Source: Xanthomonas sp. AM6 (GTDB lineage Bacteria; Pseudomonadota; Gammaproteobacteria; Xanthomonadales; Xanthomonadaceae). Taken from it: a stretch of 64,000 nucleotides of DNA. A program made the translations under genes and the position numbers. Below, piece after piece: positions 51,765 to 61,014 of the stretch. The stretch lies in assembly GCF_025665335.1 (NCBI RefSeq), contig NZ_CP106869.1, positions 3,188,501 through 3,252,500 of the forward strand, written 5' to 3'. The notes under the pieces were generated by a model. The model searched no databases. It was not told the origin of the DNA and saw nothing but the letters and a program-made list of their open reading frames with translations. Position 1 is the first letter of the stretch. Each line of letters opens with the position of its first letter.

Positions 51765-52094
51765 GCCCGGCGGCAACGGCTCCGCGCCGGCATCTGCCGA
51801 CGCGTGCCGGTCGCGCCATTGGCCGCGCCGACGTGGCGGCCTACTTGCAGTCGGACGCCCGGCAATCCGGCGCGTCACGCGAAAGAGCCGATGGACGTGC
51901 AGACCCGGCTCGGGCCAGGGGCTGTGCCCGGCTCCTTGCCTGGATCATTCCCGGACGCCTGCCCACAGCTGGCCGGTCGTCGAAGCCGATGGACGCGACA
52001 ACGGTGCCGTTCTCGCCGCCTGGCCAAGCGCCAAGCGCCTGGCCGGACGCAGACCCCAAGCAGGCGCCTGCGCGCCGTCGGGATCCTGCAACGC
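51765..52094. other. Intergenic region without recognisable gene
   Basis: 330 bases between the small Lys-rich gene and the DUF1328 stop (convergent). No conserved frame, repeat or T-tract hairpin was seen. Confidence 0.4.
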
Positions 52095-52268
52095 TCAGCC
52101 GACCTTCTTGGCCAGCATGGTGCCGAGCAGGAACAGCACCAGGGCGATGGCGATACCGACCCAGAACAGGAACTTGGCAATGCCCATGGCCGCGCCCGCG
52201 GCGCCGGTGAAACCGAGCGCGCCGGCGATGAGTCCGATGATGGCGATGATGATGGCCCACTTGATCAT
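52095..52268 (-). CDS. DUF1328 small membrane protein (YtjA type)
   Basis: A 57-residue protein with two hydrophobic helices: I-K-W-A-I-I-I-A-I-I-G-L-I-A-G-A-L-G-F and A-K-F-L-F-W-V-G-I-A-I-A-L-V-L-F-L-L. G-F-T-G-A-A-G-A-A between them is the family core. The role is unknown, although these genes are often stress-induced. ATG at 52268 follows GGAAGACAGC. Confidence 0.93.
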   Translation of the reverse strand: MIKWAIIIAIIGLIAGALGFTGAAGAAMGIAKFLFWVGIAIALVLFLLGTMLAKKVG

Positions 52269-52541
52269 GGTGCTGTCTTCCGGATGCGATGGAGGCGCGA
52301 TGCGCCGAGCCGGCGCGCCGCCACGGCCGCGCCGTGCGACCGTGTTCCTGGATGCTAGCCAGCGCTCCATGCTCCGCACGTGAAGCGTCGCGCGTCGCCG
52401 TTTTCGCCGGTCGCGGCGCATCGATGAACGTGCCCATGAGCGGCGCAAGGCCTACACGCCCCGTCAACGCATCCATCACGGGTCGCGCGCGCGCGGCGCG
52501 GCACAGTGACCGCCGGCATTCACGCCCTATCGGAGATCCGC

Positions 52542-53030
52542 ATGGCCAGCCCGCAGGAACTGGAAGAGAAATTCTGGAAGGCATTGAAATCCGACCGCAC
52601 CGTCATGCTCGGCCTGGACGGCGTCGAGGACGGCCACGCGCGGCCGATGACCGCCCAATTCGAAGGCGACCGCGGCGGCCCGATCTGGTTCTTCACTTCC
52701 AAGGACAACGCACTGGTGCACAAGCTGACCGAGAGCCAGCGGGTGATCGCCGCATTCAGCGCCAAGGACCACGACCTGTTCGCCAGCATCAGCGGCACGC
52801 TCAGCGTGGACAACGACCAGGCAGTGATCGAACGCCTGTGGAACGGCTTCATCGATGCCTGGTACGAAGAGGGTAAGGACGATCCCAAGCTGGCGCTGCT
52901 GCGCCTGGATCCCGACCACGCGCAGATCTGGCTCAACGGCTCCAGCCTGGTGGCCGGCATCAAGGTGCTGTTCGGCATCGACCCCAAGCGCGACTACCAG
53001 GACAAGGTGGCGGACGTGCCGCTGCGCTGA
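52542..53030 (+). CDS. Pyridoxamine 5'-phosphate oxidase-fold general stress protein
   Basis: A 162-residue split-barrel flavin-binding protein: E-K-F-W-K-A-L-K-S-D-R-T-V-M-L-G-L near the start, R-P-M-T-A-Q-F, then I-W-F-F-T-S-K-D-N and W-Y-E-E-G-K-D-D-P-K. It belongs to the general stress protein 26 type, with a characterised flavin-binding relative in Xanthomonas. The ATG at 52542 has GGAG before it. Catalysis is not proven. Confidence 0.9.
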   Translation: MASPQELEEKFWKALKSDRTVMLGLDGVEDGHARPMTAQFEGDRGGPIWFFTSKDNALVHKLTESQRVIAAFSAKDHDLFASISGTLSVDNDQAVIERLWNGFIDAWYEEGKDDPKLALLRLDPDHAQIWLNGSSLVAGIKVLFGIDPKRDYQDKVADVPLR

Positions 53031-53348
53031 GCGGCATCGGCACGACGCCGCTCTGGCGAACCGCTAGAACGGGCATCTTCAGCGCCACGGCGGCGGCTTC
53101 GGTGGCCGCCGCAATCATCTGAAACGCGCGACGCAAGAGGCGATTTGGTGACGGATCGCCTCCACAATCATTTTCCGTCGTTGCGCAGCGACATAGAGCG
53201 GCGCCCTCGGCGCTCTGTCTTGCACCGCGCACAGGAATGTCAGCGCAAATGTCTCTCCACCAGCGCGCCGCGAACGCGCGCATGAAGGTCGGCATCGGCT
53301 TTCATACCCGCAGAACCGTGCAACATCCTCTTGACGCAAGCCGGCCGC
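53031..53348. other. Intergenic region without recognisable gene
   Basis: 318 bases between two convergent genes, with somewhat lower GC than the neighbours. Only weak small hairpins are seen (GCGCC-CTC-GGCGC near 53200). Confidence 0.4.
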
Positions 53349-53831
53349 TCAAGGCGACGGCTGATTGGCCGTACGATGGCCGTAGCTGAGCACCCGCGTC
53401 AGCTTCCAGCCGTCCTGATCCTTGCGCCACACCATCACGAACTTGGCGATGCCTTCGCAACGCCCGCTGGCCAGCTCGCAGAAGCGGTGCTCGCCTTCCT
53501 CGATCGCACCGAAGTCCTTGATCGGGTAGACCCGCAGCGTGCCGTCCACCAACTCGCGGCGGACCTTGCCGCAGATCCACTTGCGCGTGTTGTCCACCAC
53601 GGTCTTGCGGTCCCAGCTGGCGCCGCCGGTGTCGTGATAGAACTCCACGTCGGGCACGAACAGGTGTTCGAACGCCGCCATGTCGCAGCGGTTGTAGGCG
53701 CCGAACAGGCGCTGGTCCAGCGCGGCGACCGTGTCGAACAGCGGCCCCGTAGTGCCGTCCTCGGTCGGCGCCGCGGCCCGTGCCGTCGCAGCGCAAGCCA
53801 CCAGCAGCAGTAGCGACCCCCATGCCTTCAT
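53349..53831 (-). CDS. Exported NTF2-like (DUF4440) protein
   Basis: A 160-residue protein with a signal peptide (A-C-A-A-T-A-R-A-A-A) and an NTF2-like cone fold: L-D-Q-R-L-F-G-A-Y-N-R-C-D-M-A-A-F-E-H-L-F, then V-E-F-Y-H-D-T-G-G and V-W-R-K-D-Q-D-G-W-K-L-T-R-V. Two Cys pairs may be oxidised in the periplasm. Ligand and role are unknown. ATG at 53831 begins the signal peptide. Confidence 0.9.
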   Translation of the reverse strand: MKAWGSLLLLVACAATARAAAPTEDGTTGPLFDTVAALDQRLFGAYNRCDMAAFEHLFVPDVEFYHDTGGASWDRKTVVDNTRKWICGKVRRELVDGTLRVYPIKDFGAIEEGEHRFCELASGRCEGIAKFVMVWRKDQDGWKLTRVLSYGHRTANQPSP

Positions 53832-54002
53832 CCGCGCATCCCCCACTTGTCGATGCGCAACTATGAGTCGCCCAGGCCGCGCCCGCAATGGCGCCAGCGC
53901 ATGCCGCCGGCAGCGCGCTGAGTAGCGGCAAACGCAGACGTGGCAGCGGCTGCAGGCACCATCAACGCACGCGCCACAGCCGTCGCTGGCCGCTGCCGGC
54001 AG

Positions 54003-57000
54003 CTACATGTTGCGCCGGTACTCCCCGCCCACCGCGTACAGCGCGTGGCTGATCTGCCCCAGGCTATGGGTCTTCACCGCCTCCATCAGCGCGGCGAAGA
54101 CGTTGCTGCGCGCGCGCGCGGCGCGTTGCAGGTAGCCGAGGCCGGCGTCGTCGCCGGGCGCTGGCGTGCCGGCTGCGCCGGCCTGCTGCGGCGGCGGCAG
54201 CACGATGCCGTTGCGGCGCCGCTGCCAGTCCTGCACGTTGGCGATCTGCTGCCCCTTCTCCCCCTCGGTGGAGCGGATCAGCTCGATCTGGGTCGCGGTC
54301 TCGCCAGCGTGCTGCTTGGGCAGGAAGGTGTTGACCCCGACCAGCGGCAGGCTGCCGTCGTGCTTCTTGTGCTCGTAGTACAGGCTCTCTTCCTGGATCT
54401 TGCCGCGCTGGTACATGGTGTCCATCGCGCCGAGCACGCCGCCGCGCTCGCTGATTGCCTCGAACTCCTTGTACACCGCCTCCTCCACCAGGTCGGTGAG
54501 CTGCTCGACGATGAAGCTGCCCTGCCACGGGTTCTCGCAGAAGTTCAGCCCGAGTTCCTTGTTGATGATCATCTGGATCGCCACCGCGCGGCGCACGCTC
54601 TCCTCGGTGGGCGTGGTGATCGCCTCGTCGTAGGCGTTGGTGTGCAGGCTGTTGCAGTTGTCGAACAGCGCGTACAGCGCCTGCAGCGTGGTACGGATGT
54701 CGTTGAACTGGATCTCCTGCGCATGCAGCGAGCGGCCGGAGGTCTGGATGTGGTACTTCATCATCTGGCTGCGCTCGTTGCCGCCGTAGCGCTCGCGCAT
54801 CGCCCGCGCCCAGATGCGCCGCGCCACGCGGCCGATCACGGTGTACTCCGGGTCCATGCCGTTGCTGAAGAAGAAGCTCAGGTTCGGCGCGAAATCGTCG
54901 ATGCGCATGCCGCGCGCCAGGTAGTACTCGACGATGGTGAAGCCGTTGCTCAGGGTGAAGGCGAGTTGGCTGATCGGGTTCGCCCCGGCCTCGGCGATGT
55001 GGTAGCCGGAGATCGACACCGAGTAGAAGTTGCGCACCTTGTGTTCGACGAAGTACTGCTGGATGTCGCCCATCATGCGCAGCGCGAACTCGGTGCTGAA
55101 GATGCAGGTGTTCTGCGCCTGGTCCTCCTTGAGGATGTCGGCCTGCACCGTGCCGCGCACGCTGGACAGCGTGTCCGCCTTGATCCGTGCATAGGTCTGC
55201 GCGTCGACCACCTGGTCGCCGCTGACCCCGAGCAGGGCCAGGCCCAGGCCGTCGTTGGTCGGCGGCAGCTCGCCGTGGTAGCGCGGGCGCTCCCTGCCCG
55301 CGAACAGCTGCGCCAGGGTCTGTTCGGCCTGCGCCCAGCGCTGCGCGTCGGCCTTGAGGTACTTCTCCACCTGCTGGTCGATGGCGGTGTTCATGAACAT
55401 CGCCAGGATCATCGGCGCCGGGCCGTTGATGGTCATCGACACGCTGGTGGTCGGCGCGCACAGGTCGAAGCCGGAGTACAGCTTCTTCATGTCGTCCAGG
55501 GTCGGGATGTTGACCCCGGAATTGCCGACCTTGCCGTAGATGTCCGGGCGCGGCGCCGGGTCCTCGCCGTACAGGGTGACGCTGTCGAAGGCGGTGGACA
55601 GGCGCGCGGCCGGCTGGCCCACGCTGAGGTAATGGAAGCGGCGGTTGGTGCGCTCGGGCGTGCCTTCGCCGGCGAACATGCGGATCGGATCCTCGCCGGC
55701 GCGACGGTACGGGTACACGCCGCCGGTGTACGGATAGCTGCCGGGCAGGTTCTCCTTGCCGAGGAAGGTCAGCAGTTCGCCCCAGCTCTTGTAGCGCGGC
55801 GCGGCGATCTTGGGGATCGGCTGGTGGCTCAGCGATTGCCGGTAGTTCTCCACCCGGATCGCCTTGCCGCGCACTTCGTACTCGGTGACCGGGTCGGTGA
55901 TCGACTTGAGCCGCTGCGGCCACTCGCGCAGCAGCTTCAGCGAGTCGCTGGACAGCGCCTGCACCGCATCGTTGTAGCGCTGGCGCAGCAGCAGCAAGGT
56001 CGCATCGACGGCGGCGCCTGCCGCCGCGGGCGCGGCCGCGGAAGGGGCGAGCTGCAGGTCCTCCATGGCATACAGATCCAACTGCTTGGGCAACTGCGGA
56101 TCCTGCAGTTCGTGCAGCGACTGCCAGAACGATTGCGCGCGGTCGGCGGCCTCGGCCTGGCGTTCGATGCCGGCGTTGAGCGCGCGGCCCTGCTCGGCGA
56201 TCTCGGCCAGGTAGCGCACGCGGGCGCCGGGAATCAGCACGGTGGCGCGCGGTTCCTTGAGCGTGGTGTCCAGTTCCGGCCGGAAGTCGCAGCGCAGCGC
56301 GTCGGCGCCCGCGGCCGCGTCCAGCCCCAGCTTGTCGCGCAGCAACCGGCACAGGTTGACGAACATCCAGCTGATGCCGGGATCGTTGAACTGGCTGGCG
56401 ATGGTCGGATACACCGGCACCGCCTCGTCCTCCAGCTGGAACGCCACGCGGTTGCGGCGCCACTGCTTGCGCACGTCGCGCAGCGCGTCCTCGGCGCCGC
56501 GCCGGTCGTACTTGTTCAGCACCACCAGTTCGGCGAAGTCGAGCATGTCGATCTTCTCCAGCTGGCTCGGCGCGCCGTAGTCGCTGGTCATCACGTACAC
56601 CGGGAAATCAACCAGGTCGACGATCTCCGAATCGCTCTGGCCGATGCCGGCGGTCTCCACGATCACCAGGTCGTAGCCGATGCCCTTCAGGAACGCGATG
56701 CAGTCCTTCAGCACCAGGTTGGTGGCCGCATGCTGGCGGCGCGTGGCCATCGAGCGCATGTACACGCGCGGGCTGCGCAAGGCGTTCATGCGGATGCGGT
56801 CGCCGAGCAGCGCGCCGCCGGTGCGGCGCCGGCTCGGGTCCACCGACACCACCGCGATGCGCATCTGCGGGAAGCCGGCCAGGAAGCGATTGAGCAGTTC
56901 GTCGGTGACCGAGGACTTGCCGGCGCCGCCGGTGCCGGTCAGGCCGAGTACCGGCGCTGCGCGCCTGGTGCGGGACTCGGGACCGGGGGCGCGGGACTCG

Positions 57001-57626
57001 GAAGTGCCCGGCAGGCCGGATTGCCACTGCTTGCGCAGCAGGGCCAGCTCGGATTCGGAGAACGCGCCGTCCTCGAGCGCCGAGAGCACCCTGCCGATGC
57101 CGATCTCGTCGTCGATGCCCGGAAGCGAGGCGCCGGCCTGTTCCGGGTCCCGCGTCCCCGGTGCCGCATCCCGCGCGCGCCCCGCGCGCTCCACCACATC
57201 CTCGATCATCTCCACCAGGCCCATCTTCATCCCGTCGTTGGGGTGGTAGATGCGCTCCACGCCGTAGGCCTGCAGTTCGGCGATCTCCTCGGGCGTGATG
57301 GTGCCGCCACCGCCGCCGAACACGCGCACGTGGCCGGCGCCGCGTTCGCGCAGCATGTCCACCATGTACTTGAAATACTCGACGTGGCCGCCCTGGTAGG
57401 ACGACAGCGCGATCGCGTCGGCGTCCTCCTGCAGCGCCGCCCGTACCACGTCCTCGACGCTGCGGTTGTGGCCCAGATGGATCACCTCGGCGCCCTGCGC
57501 CTGGATCAGCCGGCGCATGATGTTGATCGCCGCGTCGTGGCCGTCGAACAGGCTGGCGGCGGTGACGAAGCGCAACGGGCTGGTATCCGCTTGCGGCAGC
57601 GGGACGCGGGATGCGGGAAGGCTCAT
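54003..57626 (-). CDS. icmF: Fused isobutyryl-CoA mutase (IcmF)
   Basis: A 1207-residue adenosylcobalamin enzyme fused to its own G-protein chaperone. In order: a B12-binding domain (D28-G-H30 and S-Y-Q-G-G-H), a MeaB-type GTPase (G-x4-G-K-S-S loop near residues 226-237, then N-K-Y-D) and the mutase barrel (about 600-1150). It interconverts isobutyryl-CoA and n-butyryl-CoA, and some members act on pivalyl-CoA. The chain is about 100 residues longer than well-known IcmFs. The extra length lies partly in two Pro/Arg-rich linkers (about 150-162 and 209-219) whose DNA resembles GGGACTCGGGAC repeats. ATG at 57626. Confidence 0.95.
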   Translation of the reverse strand: MSLPASRVPLPQADTSPLRFVTAASLFDGHDAAINIMRRLIQAQGAEVIHLGHNRSVEDVVRAALQEDADAIALSSYQGGHVEYFKYMVDMLRERGAGHVRVFGGGGGTITPEEIAELQAYGVERIYHPNDGMKMGLVEMIEDVVERAGRARDAAPGTRDPEQAGASLPGIDDEIGIGRVLSALEDGAFSESELALLRKQWQSGLPGTSESRAPGPESRTRRAAPVLGLTGTGGAGKSSVTDELLNRFLAGFPQMRIAVVSVDPSRRRTGGALLGDRIRMNALRSPRVYMRSMATRRQHAATNLVLKDCIAFLKGIGYDLVIVETAGIGQSDSEIVDLVDFPVYVMTSDYGAPSQLEKIDMLDFAELVVLNKYDRRGAEDALRDVRKQWRRNRVAFQLEDEAVPVYPTIASQFNDPGISWMFVNLCRLLRDKLGLDAAAGADALRCDFRPELDTTLKEPRATVLIPGARVRYLAEIAEQGRALNAGIERQAEAADRAQSFWQSLHELQDPQLPKQLDLYAMEDLQLAPSAAAPAAAGAAVDATLLLLRQRYNDAVQALSSDSLKLLREWPQRLKSITDPVTEYEVRGKAIRVENYRQSLSHQPIPKIAAPRYKSWGELLTFLGKENLPGSYPYTGGVYPYRRAGEDPIRMFAGEGTPERTNRRFHYLSVGQPAARLSTAFDSVTLYGEDPAPRPDIYGKVGNSGVNIPTLDDMKKLYSGFDLCAPTTSVSMTINGPAPMILAMFMNTAIDQQVEKYLKADAQRWAQAEQTLAQLFAGRERPRYHGELPPTNDGLGLALLGVSGDQVVDAQTYARIKADTLSSVRGTVQADILKEDQAQNTCIFSTEFALRMMGDIQQYFVEHKVRNFYSVSISGYHIAEAGANPISQLAFTLSNGFTIVEYYLARGMRIDDFAPNLSFFFSNGMDPEYTVIGRVARRIWARAMRERYGGNERSQMMKYHIQTSGRSLHAQEIQFNDIRTTLQALYALFDNCNSLHTNAYDEAITTPTEESVRRAVAIQMIINKELGLNFCENPWQGSFIVEQLTDLVEEAVYKEFEAISERGGVLGAMDTMYQRGKIQEESLYYEHKKHDGSLPLVGVNTFLPKQHAGETATQIELIRSTEGEKGQQIANVQDWQRRRNGIVLPPPQQAGAAGTPAPGDDAGLGYLQRAARARSNVFAALMEAVKTHSLGQISHALYAVGGEYRRNM

Positions 57627-57857
57627 CGGCAGGAGATCGGCAAAGAGAATGCCGTGATTCTAGGCGCGCGAGGTGACACGGGCAGGTTGCGCTGCAACAT
57701 GCGGCGGCGTTCGCGGCGGCGACCAGGCGGCGCACAGACGCCACGCGGCTCGCCAGCTATCCGCCACATGAATGCGGCCGGGCGATGCGTCAACAGCGGC
57801 CGCATCTGCCGCGTTTGCGCTGGCGTCGGCATCCCGCCGATGTCGCTGGAGATTCCC

Positions 57858-58175
57858 ATGTCGGTTCGTCCCTTGTTGTTGGCTTCCCTGCTCGGCAGCG
57901 CGCTCGCCGGCGGCCTGCTGGCCACGCCTGCGCAGGCGCGTTCGGTGGTGGAACTGTCGGTACAGACCGCGCCGCCGCCGCCGCGGTTCGAACGCGTGGT
58001 GGTGCGGCCGGGCCATGTCTGGGCGCCCGGCTACTGGCGCTGGAACGGCCGCCGCCATGTCTGGGTCGCCGGCCACTACGTGGTCGCGCGCCCGGGCTAT
58101 GTCTACGTCGGCCCGCGCTGGGTGCATCGCGGCCCCGGCTACCGCTTCCACGACGGCTATTGGATGCATCGCTAG
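57858..58175 (+). CDS. Exported YXWGXW-motif protein
   Basis: A 105-residue protein with a signal peptide (residues 1-27, A-Q-A-R). Repeated aromatic turns follow: A-P-G-Y-W-R-W-N-G-R-R, V-A-G-H-Y-V, V-G-P-R-W-V-H-R-G and G-Y-W-M-H-R. This is the YXWGXW repeat type found in small envelope proteins of unknown role. The ATG at 57858 is used, with CTGGAG before it. Confidence 0.9.
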   Translation: MSVRPLLLASLLGSALAGGLLATPAQARSVVELSVQTAPPPPRFERVVVRPGHVWAPGYWRWNGRRHVWVAGHYVVARPGYVYVGPRWVHRGPGYRFHDGYWMHR

Positions 58176-58476
58176 CCCCCGGCGTGGCGGCGCCCGGCCG
58201 CGGCTGCGGCGAGCGCGGCCACGATGCTGCGCGGCGACGTGACCGGGTTCGTCGCGCTTTGCGATAGTGCGCGCACCACGGCACCGGCCGGTTCTCGGGA
58301 GCACGCATGTCCAGGCATTCGCTGTCGCGTGCGCTCTTGCCGCGGTCGCCGGCCGCCGCCGCCGGAACGGGTGGGCTGAACCGTTGCGGCGCGGCCGGCA
58401 CGCGCGGCCCGTCGTGCCGTCCCGGGATGCGTGTTCGCGGCCCGCTCCAGCGCCTGCGCGCCCGGAGGCCATAGCG
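58176..58476. other. Intergenic region without recognisable gene
   Basis: 301 bases before the lipase-chaperone-like gene. An in-frame ATG at 58267 exists, but its translation has no similarity to the family. No clear promoter was found. Confidence 0.4.
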
Positions 58477-59007
58477 ATGCCGAAAGTACCGCCGGGAACC
58501 TACGTGATCGCCCTCACCGTGGTGGCGGTGGCGATCGCCAGCGTCGCCGCCTGGCGCGAGCGGCCCACCGACGCGGCCTCGCGCCGCGGGCTCGGCGAGG
58601 CCATCGGCCACACCGCCGATGCCGTTGCCGCCAGGCGCGCGGCACCCGTCGCGCCCGCCACAGCGCGCGCCAGCGACGCTACCCAGGCGCAAAGCGCACT
58701 GCGTTTCGACCGGCAAGGGCAGGTGGTGCCGGACCCGGCCTTGCGGCGCTACCTGGACCGCTTCCTGGCAACGCAGGAAGCACGGCCGCTGGCGACCCGG
58801 CGCCGGCAGCTGCAGCGCGAGCTTGCCGCGGCCATGCCGGCCGCACAGGCGCAGCAGGTGCTGGCCTGGTTCGATCGCTACGCCGCCTATCTGCAGGCCG
58901 CGGCCTCGGACCCGCCGCACGGCGCCGATCCGCATGCGCTGCGCGAACGCCTGCTCGGCGCGCAAGCGGCCAGCACCTTGTTCGCCGACGAGGCCACCGC
59001 ACACTGA
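58477..59007 (+). CDS. Shortened lipase-chaperone (LifO)-like protein
   Basis: A 176-residue protein with one N-terminal membrane anchor (Y-V-I-A-L-T-V-V-A-V-A-I-A-S-V-A-A-W), a variable linker and about 100 residues that match the first mini-domain of lipase-specific foldases. These run from F-D-R-Q-G-Q-V-V-P-D-P-A-L-R-R-Y-L-D-R-F-L-A to L-L-G-A-Q-A-A-S-T-L-F-A-D-E. Classical LifO is about 340 residues, with a long helical linker and second mini-domain, both missing here. The R-x2-F-D-Y-F-L motif is altered to R-R-Y-L-D-R-F-L. ATG at 58477 follows GGAGG. No lipase gene is adjacent. Confidence 0.72.
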   Translation: MPKVPPGTYVIALTVVAVAIASVAAWRERPTDAASRRGLGEAIGHTADAVAARRAAPVAPATARASDATQAQSALRFDRQGQVVPDPALRRYLDRFLATQEARPLATRRRQLQRELAAAMPAAQAQQVLAWFDRYAAYLQAAASDPPHGADPHALRERLLGAQAASTLFADEATAH

Positions 59008-59192
59008 GCGCAACGCGCCTCGGCACCGACGTCCACCAGAACGTCGCACGACGGCACACCGTGCACCGCATCGCACATGAACCGGCGATGCGCATCGACA
59101 TGAAGCGGGGCAAACGTCGCGCAGCGGATCGCAGCTGCCGAGAACGGCGCTACCTATACTCGCCGCGACCTCCCCCCTGCAAGGAACGCACG

Positions 59193-60779
59193 ATGGACTA
59201 CCAGATCCTCTGCGGCAGCGAGCGCAGCCCCCTGCCCGGTTGCGTCGATGCCGGCAAGTTCCCGGCCGCGCATCGCCTGCGCGTGCTGCTGGCGCTGCGC
59301 CAGCCTGCGCTGGACGCGGCCGCGGCCCGCCTGCTCGACGTTGCCGGCGACGACGTGCCCGCGCCGCTGTCGCGCGAGGCATTCGCTTCGCGCTTCGCCG
59401 CCGACGCCGAGGACCTGCGCGCAGTCGAGGCCTTCGCCGCGCAGCACGGCCTGTGCGTGGAGCAGACCCTGGCCCATGCCGGGGTGATGATCCTGGAAGG
59501 CAGCGTGCAGCAGTTCGACCGCGCGTTCCAGGTGGACCTGCGCGACTACCGCAACGACGACCTGCGCTACCGCGGGCGTACCGGCGCGGTGTCGGTGCCC
59601 GCCGCCCTGCACGGCGTGGTCAGCGCGGTGCTCGGCCTGGACGATCGGCCGCAGGCGCGCATGCTGCCGCACGCGCGGGCGCAGGACGTCACCGCCTCAC
59701 CCGGCGCCGCGGCGCCGGTGGCCCGGTACACGCCGCCGCAGCTGGCCGAGCTGTACGGCTTTCCCGAGCACGACGGCACCGGTCAATGCATCGGCATCAT
59801 CGCGCTGGGCGGCGGCTATGCGCGCGAGCAGCTGGCCGCCTACTTCGCCGAGCTGGGGCTGCCGATGCCGCAGATCGTCGACGTGCTGCTGGCCGGCGCG
59901 CGCAACCGGCCCAGCGGGCAGGCGCGCAAGGCCGACGTCGAGGTGCAGATGGACGTGCAGATCGCCGGCGCCATCGCACCGGGCGCCAAACTCTTGGTGT
60001 ACTTCGCGCCCAATACCGACAACGGCTTTCTCGAGGCCATCGTCAGCGCCATCCACGATCGCGTGCATGCGCCCGACGTCATCGCGATCAGCTGGGGCTT
60101 CACCGAGACGCTGTGGACGGCGCAGTCGCGCGAGGCCTACAACCGTGCGCTGCAGGCCGCCGCGCTGCTGGGCGTCACCGTGTGCATCGCCTCCGGCGAC
60201 GACGGCGCCAGCGACGGCCAGCCCGGCCTGAACGTGTGCTTCCCTGCGTCCAGCCCGTTCGTGCTGGCCTGCGGCGGCACCCGCCTGCAGGTCGACGCGC
60301 AGGCGGCGCACGAGCAGGCCTGGTCCGGCACCGGCGGCGGCCAGAGCCGGGTGTTCGCGCGGCCGCGCTGGCAGCAGGGCCTGGCGCTGCACGGCACGCA
60401 GGCGGCGGCGCAGCCGCTGAACATGCGCGGCGTGCCGGACGTGGCCGCCAACGCCGACGCCGAGACCGGCTACTACGTGCACATCGACGGGCGCCCGGCG
60501 GTCATGGGCGGCACCAGCGCCGCAGCGCCGCTGTGGGCGGCGCTGCTGGCGCGCATCTACGGCATGAACGGCGGCCGCCGCCTGTTCCTGCCGCCGCGGC
60601 TGTACGCGGTGGCCGATGCCTGCCGCGACATCGTCGGCGGCAGCAACGGCGGCTTCCGCGCAGGCCCCGGCTGGGATGCCTGCACCGGCCTGGGCGTGCC
60701 CGACGGCGGGCGCATCGCCGCCGCGCTGGGCGCCGGGCCGGGCGCGACGCCGGTAGCGGCGGCGAGCGCCAGCGGCTGA
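59193..60779 (+). CDS. S53 family (sedolisin/kumamolisin-type) peptidase
   Basis: A 528-residue acid serine-carboxyl peptidase. A pro-kumamolisin activation domain covers about residues 1-170. The catalytic domain holds E250 and D254 (V-E-V-Q-M-D), the oxyanion D336 in S-G-D-D-G and S442 in G-G-T-S-A-A-A-P. A calcium site is suggested by R-D-I-V-G-G and G-W-D-A-C-T-G-L-G-V-P. There is no signal peptide, and no upstream start supplies one, so export would need a non-Sec route. ATG at 59193 follows AAGGAACG. Confidence 0.92.
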   Translation: MDYQILCGSERSPLPGCVDAGKFPAAHRLRVLLALRQPALDAAAARLLDVAGDDVPAPLSREAFASRFAADAEDLRAVEAFAAQHGLCVEQTLAHAGVMILEGSVQQFDRAFQVDLRDYRNDDLRYRGRTGAVSVPAALHGVVSAVLGLDDRPQARMLPHARAQDVTASPGAAAPVARYTPPQLAELYGFPEHDGTGQCIGIIALGGGYAREQLAAYFAELGLPMPQIVDVLLAGARNRPSGQARKADVEVQMDVQIAGAIAPGAKLLVYFAPNTDNGFLEAIVSAIHDRVHAPDVIAISWGFTETLWTAQSREAYNRALQAAALLGVTVCIASGDDGASDGQPGLNVCFPASSPFVLACGGTRLQVDAQAAHEQAWSGTGGGQSRVFARPRWQQGLALHGTQAAAQPLNMRGVPDVAANADAETGYYVHIDGRPAVMGGTSAAAPLWAALLARIYGMNGGRRLFLPPRLYAVADACRDIVGGSNGGFRAGPGWDACTGLGVPDGGRIAAALGAGPGATPVAAASASG

Positions 60780-60902
60780 AACGGCGCCGCGCCGCCCTGG
60801 CCCAGCGTCGCAGATCACACCGAGATGCTTGCGCGGCGAGGGCCGGCACCCGCCTCCAGGGCGCTGCACGGCATGCAGGCAATTGCTTTAAAATGCGCCC
60901 AT

Positions 60903-60943
60903 CGCGACGATCAGGACCCGTTCCGGAACCCGTCGCGTTTTTT
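60903..60943 (+). terminator. Terminator or leader attenuator before leucine dehydrogenase
   Basis: CGCGACG (60903-60909) pairs with CGTCGCG (60931-60937) around an inner GTTCCGGAAC palindrome, followed by six T (60938-60943). It lies 124 bases after the S53 stop and 72 bases before the dehydrogenase. A TAAAAT at 60889-60894 just upstream looks like a -10 box. If transcription starts there, the hairpin would be the first thing in the leader. A second GTTCC/GGAAC pair occurs at 60964-60974. Confidence 0.6.
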
Positions 60944-61014
60944 GTTTTGCGCACCTCACTAGGACGTTCCTGGAACCAAGGTGTCCTACACCTGCAACGC
61001 CAGCGGAGCCCCCC

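Noticed and set aside
53115-53339. Minus-strand frame in the spacer after the stress protein, possibly a transposase relic
   Set aside because: No transposase motif or terminal repeats could be seen.
53940-58175. Very long plus-strand open frame opposite icmF
   Set aside because: It is a shadow of the icmF codon pattern in high-GC DNA; only its last 105 codons (the YXWGXW gene) are real.
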